Source: an uncultured Bacteroidales bacterium (GTDB lineage Bacteria; Bacteroidota; Bacteroidia; Bacteroidales; Paludibacteraceae). From it: DNA of 42,094 nucleotides. The stretch is from contig CADAZU010000031.1 in NCBI GenBank assembly GCA_902792535.1, forward strand, positions 1 to 42,094, written 5' to 3'. Shown here piece by piece: positions 9,393 through 18,599 of this stretch. A program made the translations under genes and the position numbers. The notes under the pieces are model-generated. The model made no database searches, was not told the origin of the DNA, and worked only from the letters and a program-made list of their open reading frames with translations. The first letter of the stretch is position 1. Every line of letters begins with the position of its first letter.

Positions 9393-11208
9393 TCAGTACA
9401 CTACCGGCTATACGTTGTTTTAAATCTTTGCGCTTCATGTTGCCCGTCAGATATTGCTCCATCATCATGCTGGCAATAGGTGCTGCCCAAGTAGCACCAA
9501 AGCCGGCATTTTCTACCACCACAGCTACGGCGATCTTCGGATCGTCCACCGGAGCAAAACCGATGAAGATAGCATGGTCGCGGCCGTGGGAGTTCTGCGC
9601 CGTACCGGTTTTGCCTGCCATGTTTAGACTATCGATGGCATAATGCCGACCGGTACCAAATACCATTACTCGATGCATGCCGTCTTTGACGGTCTCGAAG
9701 TGCTTTTTCGCTATGTTCAGATCATGCCGATGAGTCAGCATGGAGTCGTTTCTATTCAAATGCGGGGAGATATAATACCCCTCGTTGGCTATCGTTGCCG
9801 CCTGATTTGCCAGTTGCAGCGGAGTCACCAGGATCTCTCCCTGACCGATACTGAGCGAGCGGATGGTGATTGCTTTCCATCCCGTCTTGCCGTAAAATCG
9901 GTCGAAATATTTGGTGCTCGGGATACTTCCGGAAGACTGTTCTCCTACATCGGAGTCGGTGAACTTCTGCCCTAGACCGAACGTCATGACGTCGTTTCGC
10001 CATATCTCATACCGCTTGCGGAAATCCTCGTTTTCCTTGCCATATCCGTCTTTTTGCAACACATCGCGGAAGGCGCACCAGAAATAGGGGTTGCAGCTTT
10101 GTTCGATCGCTTTGTCCAGCGCCACGGGCGAACCATGGTGGTGGGTGCATTTGATTGGCGTGCTGCCCGGACCGGAACAAGGATAGAGGGTGTTAGGGGT
10201 AATGCCGCCTTCCTCCAGACAAACGAGTGCCTGAATGGTCTTGAATGTCGATCCGGGAGGATAGGTGGCTTGCGTAGCGCGGTTCAGCAGCGGTTTGGTT
10301 TTATCATTGAGCAAAGCATTGTAGTTCTTGCTCCGCTCTTTTCCCACCAATACCCTGGGGTTCCACGCAGGATTGGATACCAATGCAAGGATCTCGCCGG
10401 TCTTAGGCTCTATCGCTACTGCGCTGCCGATTTTTCCACATAATAATTCTTCCGCTAACATCTGTAAATGAATGTCCAGCGTGGTATAGAGATCGGTACC
10501 GGCTACAGCTGTTTTGTCCAGATTGCCGTTCTGGTAACTGCCTTGCATGCGCCCGCGCGAGTCGCGCATGAGCACCTCCATTCCTTTCTCCCCGCGCAGT
10601 TGCTTCTCGTATGTCCGCTCCAGTCCGTCGCGACCGCTATAGTCGCCACGTGTGTAATAATTGTCGCGGTCAATATCGTTTTGGTTCACTTCGCCAACCG
10701 AACCCAACACATGCGCTGCGGCTTTGTAGGTATAGTCGCGCAGCGTGCGCTTCTGAATCTGAATACCGGGGTAGAGGAATAGGGACTCTTGCAGCGTCGC
10801 AATATCTTCTTTCTTCAGCTGGCTCATGAACACTTGCGGAGTCCAGCGGGAGTAGCCGCGGTTCTTGCGTTTGTCTTTGATCTCCTCCAGACGGTGGTCA
10901 AAATCCTCCCGACTGATCTGCAGACACCGGCAAAAACCCAACGTGTCCCAATTGGTACCCATGTCACGCATGGTCATCGTGATCTCGTAGATAGGCTGAT
11001 TGAAGACCAGCAGCTCGCCATTGCGGTCGTAGATCAGACCGCGGGAAGGGTAAATAGTCTGTTTGACCAAAGCGTTGTTGTCCGCTTGGTCCTTTGTCGA
11101 TTGATCAATGACCTGGAGATAAAACAACCGAATTATATACACCAATACCACACCAACAGCAATGCCGCTGATCACATACCGGCGTCTATAAAACTTGTCG
11201 TTAATCAT
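9370..11208 (-). CDS. mrdA: penicillin-binding protein 2 (peptidoglycan transpeptidase)
   Basis: A 612-residue class B PBP. It has one N-terminal membrane anchor (about 13-33), the PBP dimerisation domain beginning with PSRGLIYDRNGELL, and a transpeptidase domain with the three active-site motifs STFK (Ser320), SCN (Ser371) and KTGT (Lys533). It forms the elongation pair with RodA, the next gene. The GRDGLERTYEKQLRG linker block is intact. It overlaps mreD by 4 bases upstream. Confidence 0.95.
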   Translation of the reverse strand: MINDKFYRRRYVISGIAVGVVLVYIIRLFYLQVIDQSTKDQADNNALVKQTIYPSRGLIYDRNGELLVFNQPIYEITMTMRDMGTNWDTLGFCRCLQISREDFDHRLEEIKDKRKNRGYSRWTPQVFMSQLKKEDIATLQESLFLYPGIQIQKRTLRDYTYKAAAHVLGSVGEVNQNDIDRDNYYTRGDYSGRDGLERTYEKQLRGEKGMEVLMRDSRGRMQGSYQNGNLDKTAVAGTDLYTTLDIHLQMLAEELLCGKIGSAVAIEPKTGEILALVSNPAWNPRVLVGKERSKNYNALLNDKTKPLLNRATQATYPPGSTFKTIQALVCLEEGGITPNTLYPCSGPGSTPIKCTHHHGSPVALDKAIEQSCNPYFWCAFRDVLQKDGYGKENEDFRKRYEIWRNDVMTFGLGQKFTDSDVGEQSSGSIPSTKYFDRFYGKTGWKAITIRSLSIGQGEILVTPLQLANQAATIANEGYYISPHLNRNDSMLTHRHDLNIAKKHFETVKDGMHRVMVFGTGRHYAIDSLNMAGKTGTAQNSHGRDHAIFIGFAPVDDPKIAVAVVVENAGFGATWAAPIASMMMEQYLTGNMKRKDLKQRIAGSVLNESVKKW

Positions 11209-11699
11209 CTGTATCTCAAGGCGTTATAGCCTATTATAATAAGAATTGTAACCGTACTGCTAACGATCGTTTCGAGTGCCACAAACCCTATATGGTGCCA
11301 ACTCCAGGCTGCCAATAGGAAGATCGTCAGATGATGAATCAGCACCATTATTATCACGTATTTCACCAGCGCCTCCATGCCGATCGTATGCAGGTTGATC
11401 TGTTCGTTCAACCGGTCTTTGTCGCTTACGATAGCGCCAATCAGGTAGGGACGGATGAACATTACCAGAATGCAAGCAGCGGTATGTACGCCTAATGAAT
11501 TGCAGAAAATATCCATGATTATTCCGGCGGCGGCACCCAATATCATATCTACGCTGTGCGGCAATGTGATCGGCATCATCAGCAAGCATAGCACATAGAT
11601 ATACGGATGGCATGCACCCAGTAACTGCAGTTGGTCAAACAGCAGCACCTGCAGCGCCATCACCAGAATATATCGTCCTATCTGTTTAGTCCAATCCAT
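11205..11699 (-). CDS. mreD: rod-shape-determining protein MreD
   Basis: A 164-residue, almost entirely hydrophobic protein with five to six membrane segments; the ALQVLLFDQLQLLGACHPYI start is characteristic of Bacteroidetes MreD. It is a membrane component of the elongasome, lying between mreC and mrdA and overlapping both (14 and 4 bases). The assignment relies on hydrophobicity, size and gene order as much as on sequence. Confidence 0.88.
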   Translation of the reverse strand: MDWTKQIGRYILVMALQVLLFDQLQLLGACHPYIYVLCLLMMPITLPHSVDMILGAAAGIIMDIFCNSLGVHTAACILVMFIRPYLIGAIVSDKDRLNEQINLHTIGMEALVKYVIIMVLIHHLTIFLLAAWSWHHIGFVALETIVSSTVTILIIIGYNALRYR

Positions 11700-12477
11700 G
11701 CTCCAGTTCCTCCAATTCGTTCTGCGCGCTGTTCTGCACTACCTCTACGTATTTCAACCGCTTGAAATTGGTGTTCAGCCGCACGCGGATGGTATAATAC
11801 GAATCCCCCTGCTTCAATACGCTGTTTTCCACGATTCCAACGGGTATTCCTTCCGGGAAGACGGGACTTAATCCGCTTGTTATGATCGTGTCTCCGGGGT
11901 TGACTACCATGTGCGCCGCTACATCTGCCAATAGGGCAAACCGGCTGTCTTTGCCGTCCCATTGCAGCGTGCCGATATAGTCGTTTTTGGCAAAACGGCA
12001 ACTGAGATTGGTGTGCGTATTGATAATAGGCAGTACTACGCTGTAGTTTCTGCCTACTGTCCGCACAATACCCACTGCGCCGTCTTCGTTTCGGATACCT
12101 TGACCGCGGTAGATACCGTCTTTGCTGCCTCGGTTGATAGTCAGGTAGTTATGCAGCCGGTCGGTCGTCATCTGTACCACTTTGGCGGGCACGTAATGGA
12201 ACGTATCACCTGTTTTTGCCGAATCCATCGAGCAAATCTGGTTGCGCAGTGCAGCATTTTCTGCCGCCAACTGTTCGTTCTGGCTGCGCAGACTGAAATA
12301 CGATTTGATCTCGCTGATCTGCTCGTGCTGCCATGCAATAGCGTCGTTGGCGGTACTCATGATACTGCTCCGCGGATAGACGTTGTTCCAACTAAGCAGC
12401 ATAAATGCAGCAACTTCCAAGGCGATGAACACGAGGAAGTTGCTGTAACGCACCAGTATTTTCAGCAGAGTCTGCAT
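11686..12477 (-). CDS. mreC: rod-shape-determining protein MreC
   Basis: A 263-residue protein with an N-terminal membrane segment (about 13-30), a coiled coil near 45-80 (SLRSQNEQLAAENAALRNQI) and the periplasmic beta domain (NYLTINRGSKDGIYRGQGI, then GAVGIV and PVGIVENS). It connects the MreB filament to PBP2 in the periplasm. It follows mreB by 13 bases and overlaps mreD. Confidence 0.94.
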   Translation of the reverse strand: MQTLLKILVRYSNFLVFIALEVAAFMLLSWNNVYPRSSIMSTANDAIAWQHEQISEIKSYFSLRSQNEQLAAENAALRNQICSMDSAKTGDTFHYVPAKVVQMTTDRLHNYLTINRGSKDGIYRGQGIRNEDGAVGIVRTVGRNYSVVLPIINTHTNLSCRFAKNDYIGTLQWDGKDSRFALLADVAAHMVVNPGDTIITSGLSPVFPEGIPVGIVENSVLKQGDSYYTIRVRLNTNFKRLKYVEVVQNSAQNELEELEHGLD

Positions 12478-12490
12478 CTTTTGCTATCGC

Positions 12491-13510
12491 TTAGCGCAGC
12501 AGGAAGCCGAAGTTATTGACGTTTTTCAGTGCTACGCCTGTACCGTGAGCCACGGAGTGCAACGGATCATCGGCTACGTGGAACGGAATAGTGATCTTAT
12601 CTGTCAGACGGCGTGCCAAACCGTGCAGCAACGCGCCGCCGCCGGTCAGGTAAATACCGCGTTTCACGATATCCGAATACAACTCAGGCGGCGTGGACTC
12701 CAATGCTTGCAGAATAGCGCCTTCGATCTTGCTTACGCTCTTCTCCAGGCAGTGAGCTATCTCCTGATAACTAACCGGAACGGACATCGGCAGTGCCGTC
12801 ACTTTGTTCGGACCTACAACGACGAAATCGTCCGGTGCATCCTCCAGCTCCGGCAGGGCGGAACCCACCTGGATTTTGATACGTTCTGCGGTCGGTTCGT
12901 CGATGCGCAAGTTATGCATGCGGCCCATGTATTCGATAATATCTTGGTTGAAATCATCGCCTGCAATCTTGATTGATTTGTTGGACACGATACCGCCGAG
13001 CGAGATCACAGCGATCTCCGTTGTACCACCGCCTATATCTACGATCATGCATCCCTCCGGGCTCTCAACGTCCAAACCGATACCGATAGCCGCCGCCATC
13101 GGCTCATAAATCATGTAGATGTCGCGACCGCCTGCGTGCTCCGAACTGTCGCGCACCGCGCGGATCTCCACTTCGGTCGAACCCGACGGAATACAAACTA
13201 CCATGCGGATAGACGGAGAGAACAAACGAGCCTTTTTCGGAATCATCTTGATCATTCCGCGAATCATCATCTCGCAAGCGTAGAAGTCAGCGATCACACC
13301 ATCGCGCAACGGACGCACCGTACGGATCATATTACCGCCTTTACCAATCATCTGTTGTGCCTTGCGTCCGACGGCAACCATCTTGTTGTCCGCCATTGAG
13401 ATAGCTACTACCGAAGGCTCATCCACTACGATCTTGTCATCGCACATAATGATCGTGTTCGCCGTTCCAAGGTCAATCGCAATCTCTTGTGTAAAAGAAA
13501 AAAGTCCCAT
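12491..13510 (-). CDS. mreB: actin-like cell-shape protein MreB
   Basis: A 339-residue MreB of normal length. The phosphate-1 motif is DLGTANT (13-19), phosphate-2 is DIGGGTTEIAV near 165, the adenosine motif is TGGGALLHGL near 290, and an N-terminal amphipathic stretch GLFSFTQEI binds membrane. It organises lateral wall synthesis. It is the first gene of the shape operon and has a clear promoter 120 bases upstream, so its mRNA has a leader of about 110 bases carrying an 11-bp tandem repeat. Confidence 0.97.
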   Translation of the reverse strand: MGLFSFTQEIAIDLGTANTIIMCDDKIVVDEPSVVAISMADNKMVAVGRKAQQMIGKGGNMIRTVRPLRDGVIADFYACEMMIRGMIKMIPKKARLFSPSIRMVVCIPSGSTEVEIRAVRDSSEHAGGRDIYMIYEPMAAAIGIGLDVESPEGCMIVDIGGGTTEIAVISLGGIVSNKSIKIAGDDFNQDIIEYMGRMHNLRIDEPTAERIKIQVGSALPELEDAPDDFVVVGPNKVTALPMSVPVSYQEIAHCLEKSVSKIEGAILQALESTPPELYSDIVKRGIYLTGGGALLHGLARRLTDKITIPFHVADDPLHSVAHGTGVALKNVNNFGFLLR

Positions 13511-13546
13511 ATTTTATCGTTTGTTTATATTTTTTTCTGCCACTGA

Positions 13547-13601
13547 ATCGGGGTTTTATCGGGGTTTTATGCTGGTTGTATCGGGGTTTCATGCTGTTAT
13601 C
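13547..13601. repeat. tandem 11-bp repeat, 5 units, in the mreB leader
   Basis: Five consecutive 11-mers on the plus strand: ATCGGGGTTTT twice, ATGCTGGTTGT, ATCGGGGTTTC and ATGCTGTTATC. The array lies between the predicted transcription start and the ATG of mreB, so it is transcribed as part of the 5' leader. Confidence 0.85.
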
Positions 13602-13628
13602 GTATTCGTTTAAACATGAAAAAGCGTG

Positions 13629-13659
13629 CAAAGATACAACTTTTTTTTTACATATGCAA
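13629..13659 (-). promoter_or_regulatory. promoter of the mreBCD-mrdA-rodA operon
   Basis: On the minus strand a -33 TTG (13657-13659) is followed after exactly 20 bases by the -7 box TATCTTTG (13629-13636), a full match to TAnnTTTG of the Bacteroidetes primary sigma factor. Transcription would start near 13622. Confidence 0.85.
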
Positions 13660-13674
13660 GCGCGCGCGTTTTTT

Positions 13675-15153
13675 TTAATGAAAATTTATGCGCAGCACGT
13701 ACGCCCGAAGCCATGCATCGATGTCTTCGATCTCCGGATGTACATGCTTTCGGACGATCTGGCGGCGGTGGTAAATGGTCTGTTTTTGTACGTTCAGCAA
13801 TATACCCATGTCGCTGTCCGAAGCACCGATAATACTGAGGATTGCAAACTGCATGTCCGATTCGGTCAGTTGCGGATATTCCTTGCGCAAACGGCTGATC
13901 GCTCCGTCCAGTGCTTCATCCACCGATTGGATCAGCTCGTCTATACTCTCTTTGTTCATCGTCAGCTGTTCGTCGCGATAGGTCTGCAGCCATTTCGGAA
14001 ACTCCACTTCATTGCCTCGCAGCCGTTGCAACTCGATCTCGCGTGTCAGGTTCACTTTTTGCTGCAGCCGCTCCAGCGCCAGCTGCAACTGCTGTCTGTA
14101 CTTGGCTTGAAGCGCTTCGATCGCCGCATTCTGCTCGCGCCGACGTTGCTGCCAGTACCGCCATAATACGACCGTCAGGGTGATTGTGAGGGCTAGTAAT
14201 AACACTAGAATGACGGACACCGTTCGTTGCCATTGCCGCTCGCGTCGCGCCTCTTCTGCCAACTGCTGCTCCCTTGCTACGTCATAGTGCAGCGACAGCG
14301 CATACGTCCGTGCTCCGGCGTCCCGCTGCAACTCCTCTATCTTGCGGTCGTACAAATCCAGCAATTCGTCATAGGCTTCTTCTGCGTTTCCCTGCCGCCA
14401 TAGGATCTTGCTCTGGAAATACACATAACTCTGCTCGAACCAATAGGCATATGCCGAATCCTGGGGATGCAGATATTCCAAATAATAGGCAGCAGAATCG
14501 GTCTCTCCGCTCGCCAGATACATCCCTATGATCTCCGCATATCGGGTGGTCACTCCATATTGCTCCGCCAAAGTACGACAGGCATTCAGCAGCCCGGATT
14601 TATTCTCCGGTTCGCAATATTGGTAGTAGTATGCCGCAATGTCTTCCGCCAGCATTTTATTCCCGATGGAATCGGCAAAAACTGCTGCTTTTCGAAACCA
14701 AAAACGAGTGGAGTCCTCGTTTCCTCCCATGATCGCATTGGTGCGGGCTATGTCCCGGTAGGCGCAGGTCAGAAACAGCGCATCTTCTTCGGGGTCTAAC
14801 ATCGGAATGGATTTCTTGTAATACTCCTGCGCAATGTCGTACAGCATCTCGCTCTCAGAGGTGTTCCCCAGATGAAACCAAGTCAATCCTAACAGCCTCT
14901 TCCGCCTTGCCTGGTCTTCCGGCCGCAGTTCTGACGGGGCTATCCGTAGTAGCGCATCTTCCGCCTGCTTCAGATAATAGGTGGATTCCTCATAATGGCT
15001 GGCATGATTGGAGGACGTTCCGGAAGCATAATATCGCTCTGCCTCTTGCAGCCGTTCTATGCTCTCCGAACCCCAAAATCGGCAACTCGGCAACAAGAAA
15101 ATCAAGCCTATAAAGGCGGCTTTCCAAAACCGTACAACTATTTTTCTGCGCAT
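13675..15153 (-). CDS. membrane-bound TPR / helix-turn-helix regulator
   Basis: A 492-residue protein. It has an N-terminal signal with lipobox-like LPSC (Cys24), a TPR-like helical region (about 35-290), one membrane segment (about 310-332), a long coiled coil rich in Q, R and E (335-400) and a C-terminal domain (about 440-480) resembling a LuxR-type helix-turn-helix (LTESDMQFAILSIIGASDSD, then QKQTIYHRRQIVRKHV). This architecture is common in Bacteroidetes, where it is usually annotated as a TPR-containing regulator; the signal sensed is unknown. It is divergent from the adhesin gene at 15304 and a good candidate to control it. A CAAAA (15215-15219) and TAGTGTTT arrangement 20 bases apart may be its own weak promoter. 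Confidence 0.75.
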   Translation of the reverse strand: MRRKIVVRFWKAAFIGLIFLLPSCRFWGSESIERLQEAERYYASGTSSNHASHYEESTYYLKQAEDALLRIAPSELRPEDQARRKRLLGLTWFHLGNTSESEMLYDIAQEYYKKSIPMLDPEEDALFLTCAYRDIARTNAIMGGNEDSTRFWFRKAAVFADSIGNKMLAEDIAAYYYQYCEPENKSGLLNACRTLAEQYGVTTRYAEIIGMYLASGETDSAAYYLEYLHPQDSAYAYWFEQSYVYFQSKILWRQGNAEEAYDELLDLYDRKIEELQRDAGARTYALSLHYDVAREQQLAEEARRERQWQRTVSVILVLLLALTITLTVVLWRYWQQRRREQNAAIEALQAKYRQQLQLALERLQQKVNLTREIELQRLRGNEVEFPKWLQTYRDEQLTMNKESIDELIQSVDEALDGAISRLRKEYPQLTESDMQFAILSIIGASDSDMGILLNVQKQTIYHRRQIVRKHVHPEIEDIDAWLRAYVLRINFH

Positions 15154-15220
15154 ATTTTTTAAGTATTTGAATTTCAGTATTTTAAGGAAACACTATATCG
15201 TGGCTCGTACAACTGCAAAA

Positions 15221-15252
15221 TTTGCGGCATTCATAAAAAAGCAGTACCTTTG
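15221..15252 (+). promoter_or_regulatory. promoter of the adhesin/barrel pair at 15304
   Basis: A -33 TTTG (15221-15224), 20 bases, then -7 TACCTTTG (15245-15252). The surrounding 60 bases closely resemble the promoter at 26181 (CGTACAACT, AAAATTTGCG, GCAGTA and TTTGCACCGGATTT are all shared). Confidence 0.85.
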
Positions 15253-15303
15253 CACCGGATTTAAAAATGTATTTCGCTTGCAAAATTAACACAATTTTTT
15301 CAT

Positions 15304-17616
15304 ATGTGCAAATTTAAATCATATCTTCTTGTATTTTTGTGCTTTTTGGGCACAATGAATGGTCGTTTATGTGCAGCACCGCGGCTCGAAATCAAACCGA
15401 CTGCCGATGCGCTCTGTACTTCCAATCCTTTTATTTCGTTCCTGATCGACTTTGAGGATGACGGTTCGTTCGGTACCGGCAATAGGTATATCTTCGAGTT
15501 CTCTGTGGATGGCGCGAACTGGACCCAAATCGGTAGAACGAGTGACGCTAACTACGGCTATGCCCAGCGACCTACGAACTTACAAGAAGGTTGGTATCGA
15601 GTGTCGGCAGCGCGATTGGGAGAAGAGGACCAACCCGACAAATGGATCTCCAGCGAGCCGGTTTATATGGAGAAGATAGAAGGGGGCTGCACGCCCTTCC
15701 GAAATCCTTGGCCTGACGAGATCTCCGATGAAGTCTGTCCGCGGGGAACAATACTTTTCCGTGAGGACTTCGGCGGCAATGACCCTTCCGATCCGATCAC
15801 CAGCCCGGATCGATTAACGACCATGAGTACTCGCTATAGGCAGGTCTTTAATGTGATCTCCCGGGTTTATAGCGGACTTTATGTGGTCGCCAAACATGGC
15901 TGGCAGAACAATCTCAATACCAGTACTACCGATAATATGTATTCCCAATGGTTTATCCAGGACGACCATACTTATCCGAATGACTATACCCGCGGCTACC
16001 TCTTGGAGGTCGATGGAATCGGAGGAAATGATGCGTTTTATTCCACTACGTTCCCGGTCTGCCATGAGTTGGATCTCTCTTTCTCCGCCTATGTGGCGAA
16101 TGTGCTGGAGCCCGGGCATGATTTTACCCGCCCTAAAGTGCGTTTTTTGATCCAAGATGAATTGACCAATGACACGATCTGGGAGCAATCCACCGGAGCG
16201 ATAGAGCCTGCTCCGAGATCCTATAGACAAACAGGAATACCCATTACCATGTCTTCTCCCTGGCATCTCGTCGGAGCTTCATTCCATGTGCCCGAAGGAG
16301 TCAGCTCCATCCGGCTCTCTATCTTCAATGATGAGCATAAAACCGGAGGTAATGATTTCGCAATGGACGATATAGAGATCCGACTCTGCAAACCCGAAGT
16401 GTCCATCCTTTCGGAGCATGAGATTTGTATGGATTCATCGTATGTTTTCGAGGCGGAAGTGACTGCAGAAGGCGGTTTCAAAGCACCCTATAACTACCTC
16501 TGGCAGTATGCCACGGACAGCCTGCAGTTCAATAGTGACGGCTGGACCAATGTCACCTTGGGTGAGGAGCTTTCTTTTGATTCCGTCAAGCTGTCCGACA
16601 CCGGATGGTACCGCCTTTGCGTTACCTCGGAAGGCGTTGATGTAGAGACAGAACTCCACTGCCGAGCGATGAGCGAACCGTTTCATCTCACGGTGAATGA
16701 CTGTACGCCGCCATGCCCGGAACTGCAATTCGCCGAGGTCGATACCATCGTCTGTGACACCCTCATGCCCTTCCTCTGGCATGACACTTTGGTGACCGAG
16801 CCGCGCTCCTTCTCTATTCTTTATCATAATAAGTACGGGTGCGATAGTGTGCTTGTGACATACAACCTGCAGACGGAGATCTGCTGCCCCGACCTGCAGT
16901 TCGCCGAGATGGACACCACCGTCTGCGACACCCTTATGCCGTTCACGTGGAGGGGACTGCTTTTTACGACTCCGGGAGAGCAAAAAACAATGCTTTACGA
17001 CCGCCGAGGCTGCGACAGTCTGGAGACGACGTGGAAACTCGCAACCGAGGTCTGCTGCTACGATTTGCAGTATGCACCGGAGGACACCGTCGTCTGTGAC
17101 ACCCTCATGCCTTTCACTTGGAATGGCTTGGTCTTTGCCGATCCATCGGTGCTCGAAGTGATGGAACTCAGTCCCCGCGGATGCGACAGTATTCTGCATA
17201 TATACACCTTGGACACCGTCCATTGCGAGCGACTCTATCCTCTTATCGTCAATAAATACAACTGGCAGCTGCTCTGCGACAACACGGTGCTCCATCGTTT
17301 GTTCTCCGAGCAAATGCCGCTGGCTTTCCAGTGGTACAAAGACGAAGCGCCTGTTTGGGGTGCTACCGGAGACGACTATGCGGAGCAGAATGAACTGCAT
17401 GGCGTCTTCCAGCTGCGCGTCACCCTGACCGGAGACCAGATCATCTGGTCAAACATTCTGGAATTACTCGATGAAATCGAAGAAATCCCCATTCATGTGC
17501 ACATCTATAATGGTCGTGGAGAAGAGGTGACCGAAGAGCAAATCACCCGTGGCGTCTATCTCTATCGCTTTGAGCAAGGCGACGCTATATGGACCGAAAA
17601 AAGACTGATTCCATGA
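15304..17616 (+). CDS. T9SS-secreted multidomain surface protein with type A C-terminal domain
   Basis: A 770-residue protein with a signal peptide (about 1-24, ending LCAAP). An N-terminal beta-rich region (30-120) precedes a jelly-roll/MAM-like domain (about 140-360: ILFREDFGGN, FAMDDIEIRLC) and an Ig-like domain (about 365-465: GWYRLCV). Three tandem repeats of about 60 residues follow, each with VCDTLMPFTW and ending in GCDS (about 475-640). The last 75 residues have the pattern of a T9SS type A sorting domain (VHIYNGRGEEV, GVYLYRFEQG, EKRLIP). It should be exported by Sec and T9SS and fixed to the surface; the ligand is unknown. The stop overlaps the start of the next gene by 4 bases. 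Confidence 0.75.
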   Translation: MCKFKSYLLVFLCFLGTMNGRLCAAPRLEIKPTADALCTSNPFISFLIDFEDDGSFGTGNRYIFEFSVDGANWTQIGRTSDANYGYAQRPTNLQEGWYRVSAARLGEEDQPDKWISSEPVYMEKIEGGCTPFRNPWPDEISDEVCPRGTILFREDFGGNDPSDPITSPDRLTTMSTRYRQVFNVISRVYSGLYVVAKHGWQNNLNTSTTDNMYSQWFIQDDHTYPNDYTRGYLLEVDGIGGNDAFYSTTFPVCHELDLSFSAYVANVLEPGHDFTRPKVRFLIQDELTNDTIWEQSTGAIEPAPRSYRQTGIPITMSSPWHLVGASFHVPEGVSSIRLSIFNDEHKTGGNDFAMDDIEIRLCKPEVSILSEHEICMDSSYVFEAEVTAEGGFKAPYNYLWQYATDSLQFNSDGWTNVTLGEELSFDSVKLSDTGWYRLCVTSEGVDVETELHCRAMSEPFHLTVNDCTPPCPELQFAEVDTIVCDTLMPFLWHDTLVTEPRSFSILYHNKYGCDSVLVTYNLQTEICCPDLQFAEMDTTVCDTLMPFTWRGLLFTTPGEQKTMLYDRRGCDSLETTWKLATEVCCYDLQYAPEDTVVCDTLMPFTWNGLVFADPSVLEVMELSPRGCDSILHIYTLDTVHCERLYPLIVNKYNWQLLCDNTVLHRLFSEQMPLAFQWYKDEAPVWGATGDDYAEQNELHGVFQLRVTLTGDQIIWSNILELLDEIEEIPIHVHIYNGRGEEVTEEQITRGVYLYRFEQGDAIWTEKRLIP

Positions 17617-18542
17617 AAAATATCTATCCCATGAAACATATTGCAATGAAGATGATCTTCCTTCTTCCTTTCATCTTTCATTTTCATCCTTCCTCTGCGG
17701 AGCATTTGTTCGAAGCCGGTCTTCGGGCTGGTATGGCGTCGTATCGTGCGCAATGTCTCTATGTCACGCCGACGCCGAATATGCATGCGGGATTCCAACT
17801 CAGCTATGCCTACCATTCCTCGTATGTGGTCGGTTTCCGTCTTGCCGCTACGTTGGACCGCCACCGGATGGGCTTCAGTCAGGCGGACTATACCGACACC
17901 TATTCGGTCATTGATATGGAGAACGCTCCAATGCAGGTGGATTACTCGATCGGGCTTTTGAGCGAGACATACACCACATGGTCGGTCGGTTTTCCGCTGC
18001 AACTGGCGCTCACCAAAGATCATTTTGCGTTCTATCTGGGACCCAAGATCGTCTTCCCGCTTCAGTCCCGATGGACCGAAAAAGCAGAGAAAGCAGTCCT
18101 GTCGGTTTATTATCCGGAGCAAGACAACAGGGTCTATAATTCCTATCCTCTGGCGGCATCGCCTTCTTTCCAAGAGGAGCAAAACGGCGTAACCCAACTG
18201 CCTCCTGTTCACTATTGGATTGCCGCGGAGATCAACTACGACATCCCTGTCCACACCGGTCTGCGCACCAGGTCTTACCTCTCCGTCGGACTCTATTTGG
18301 ACTATTCGCTCTCTTCCGTCGCAGCCGATCCGTCGGACCGCATATCGCTCCTTATGCTCTCCGACACACGCGACGGTTTTCCGCTCCATCGGATCATGAC
18401 GCCGGTCGTCTCCGCTTATCGTCAGGGACGACGACTCGTCTCTTCCCGCCACCCCTTTAATTTTGGTATCAAGATCGCATACCGTATAGCGCCGTATAAC
18501 CCCCACCGTCAGGCGTACAAAATATGTCATTGCAATGATTGA
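17613..18542 (+). CDS. outer-membrane beta-barrel protein (adhesin partner 1)
   Basis: A 309-residue protein from the ATG that overlaps the upstream stop (ATGA). The signal peptide contains LLPFIFHFHPSSA and ends near residue 28. The mature part alternates polar and aromatic/hydrophobic residues in strand-like segments (HAGFQLSYAYHSSYVVGFRLAATL, split by turns; HFAFYLGPKIVFPL; FNFGIKIAYRIA), as in small Bacteroidetes barrels. Specific family assignment is not possible by eye; it does not show PorP/SprF hallmarks. The same arrangement and signal peptide recur at 25143 behind the second adhesin, suggesting a dedicated partner such as an anchor or export partner. Confidence 0.65.
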   Translation: MKNIYPMKHIAMKMIFLLPFIFHFHPSSAEHLFEAGLRAGMASYRAQCLYVTPTPNMHAGFQLSYAYHSSYVVGFRLAATLDRHRMGFSQADYTDTYSVIDMENAPMQVDYSIGLLSETYTTWSVGFPLQLALTKDHFAFYLGPKIVFPLQSRWTEKAEKAVLSVYYPEQDNRVYNSYPLAASPSFQEEQNGVTQLPPVHYWIAAEINYDIPVHTGLRTRSYLSVGLYLDYSLSSVAADPSDRISLLMLSDTRDGFPLHRIMTPVVSAYRQGRRLVSSRHPFNFGIKIAYRIAPYNPHRQAYKICHCND

Positions 18543-18553
18543 TAGCGTTTTAA

Positions 18554-18585
18554 TTTGCATATATCGAAAAATAATAGTACCTTTG
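18554..18585 (+). promoter_or_regulatory. promoter of the 18600 gene cluster
   Basis: A -33 TTTG (18554-18557), 20 bases, then -7 TACCTTTG (18578-18585). Transcription would start only about 8-10 bases before the ATG at 18600, leaving almost no room for a ribosome-binding leader. Confidence 0.8.
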
Positions 18586-18599
18586 CAGCGAATTACCCT

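Noticed and set aside
13658-13676. GCGCGCGC followed by eight T as an intrinsic terminator
   Set aside because: No plus-strand transcript ends there, and the alternating GC run lacks a loop; it lies just upstream of the mreB promoter.
17613-18542. PorP/SprF type IX membrane partner
   Set aside because: Size fits, but the conserved N-terminal pattern of that family is absent; only a general outer-membrane barrel can be supported.
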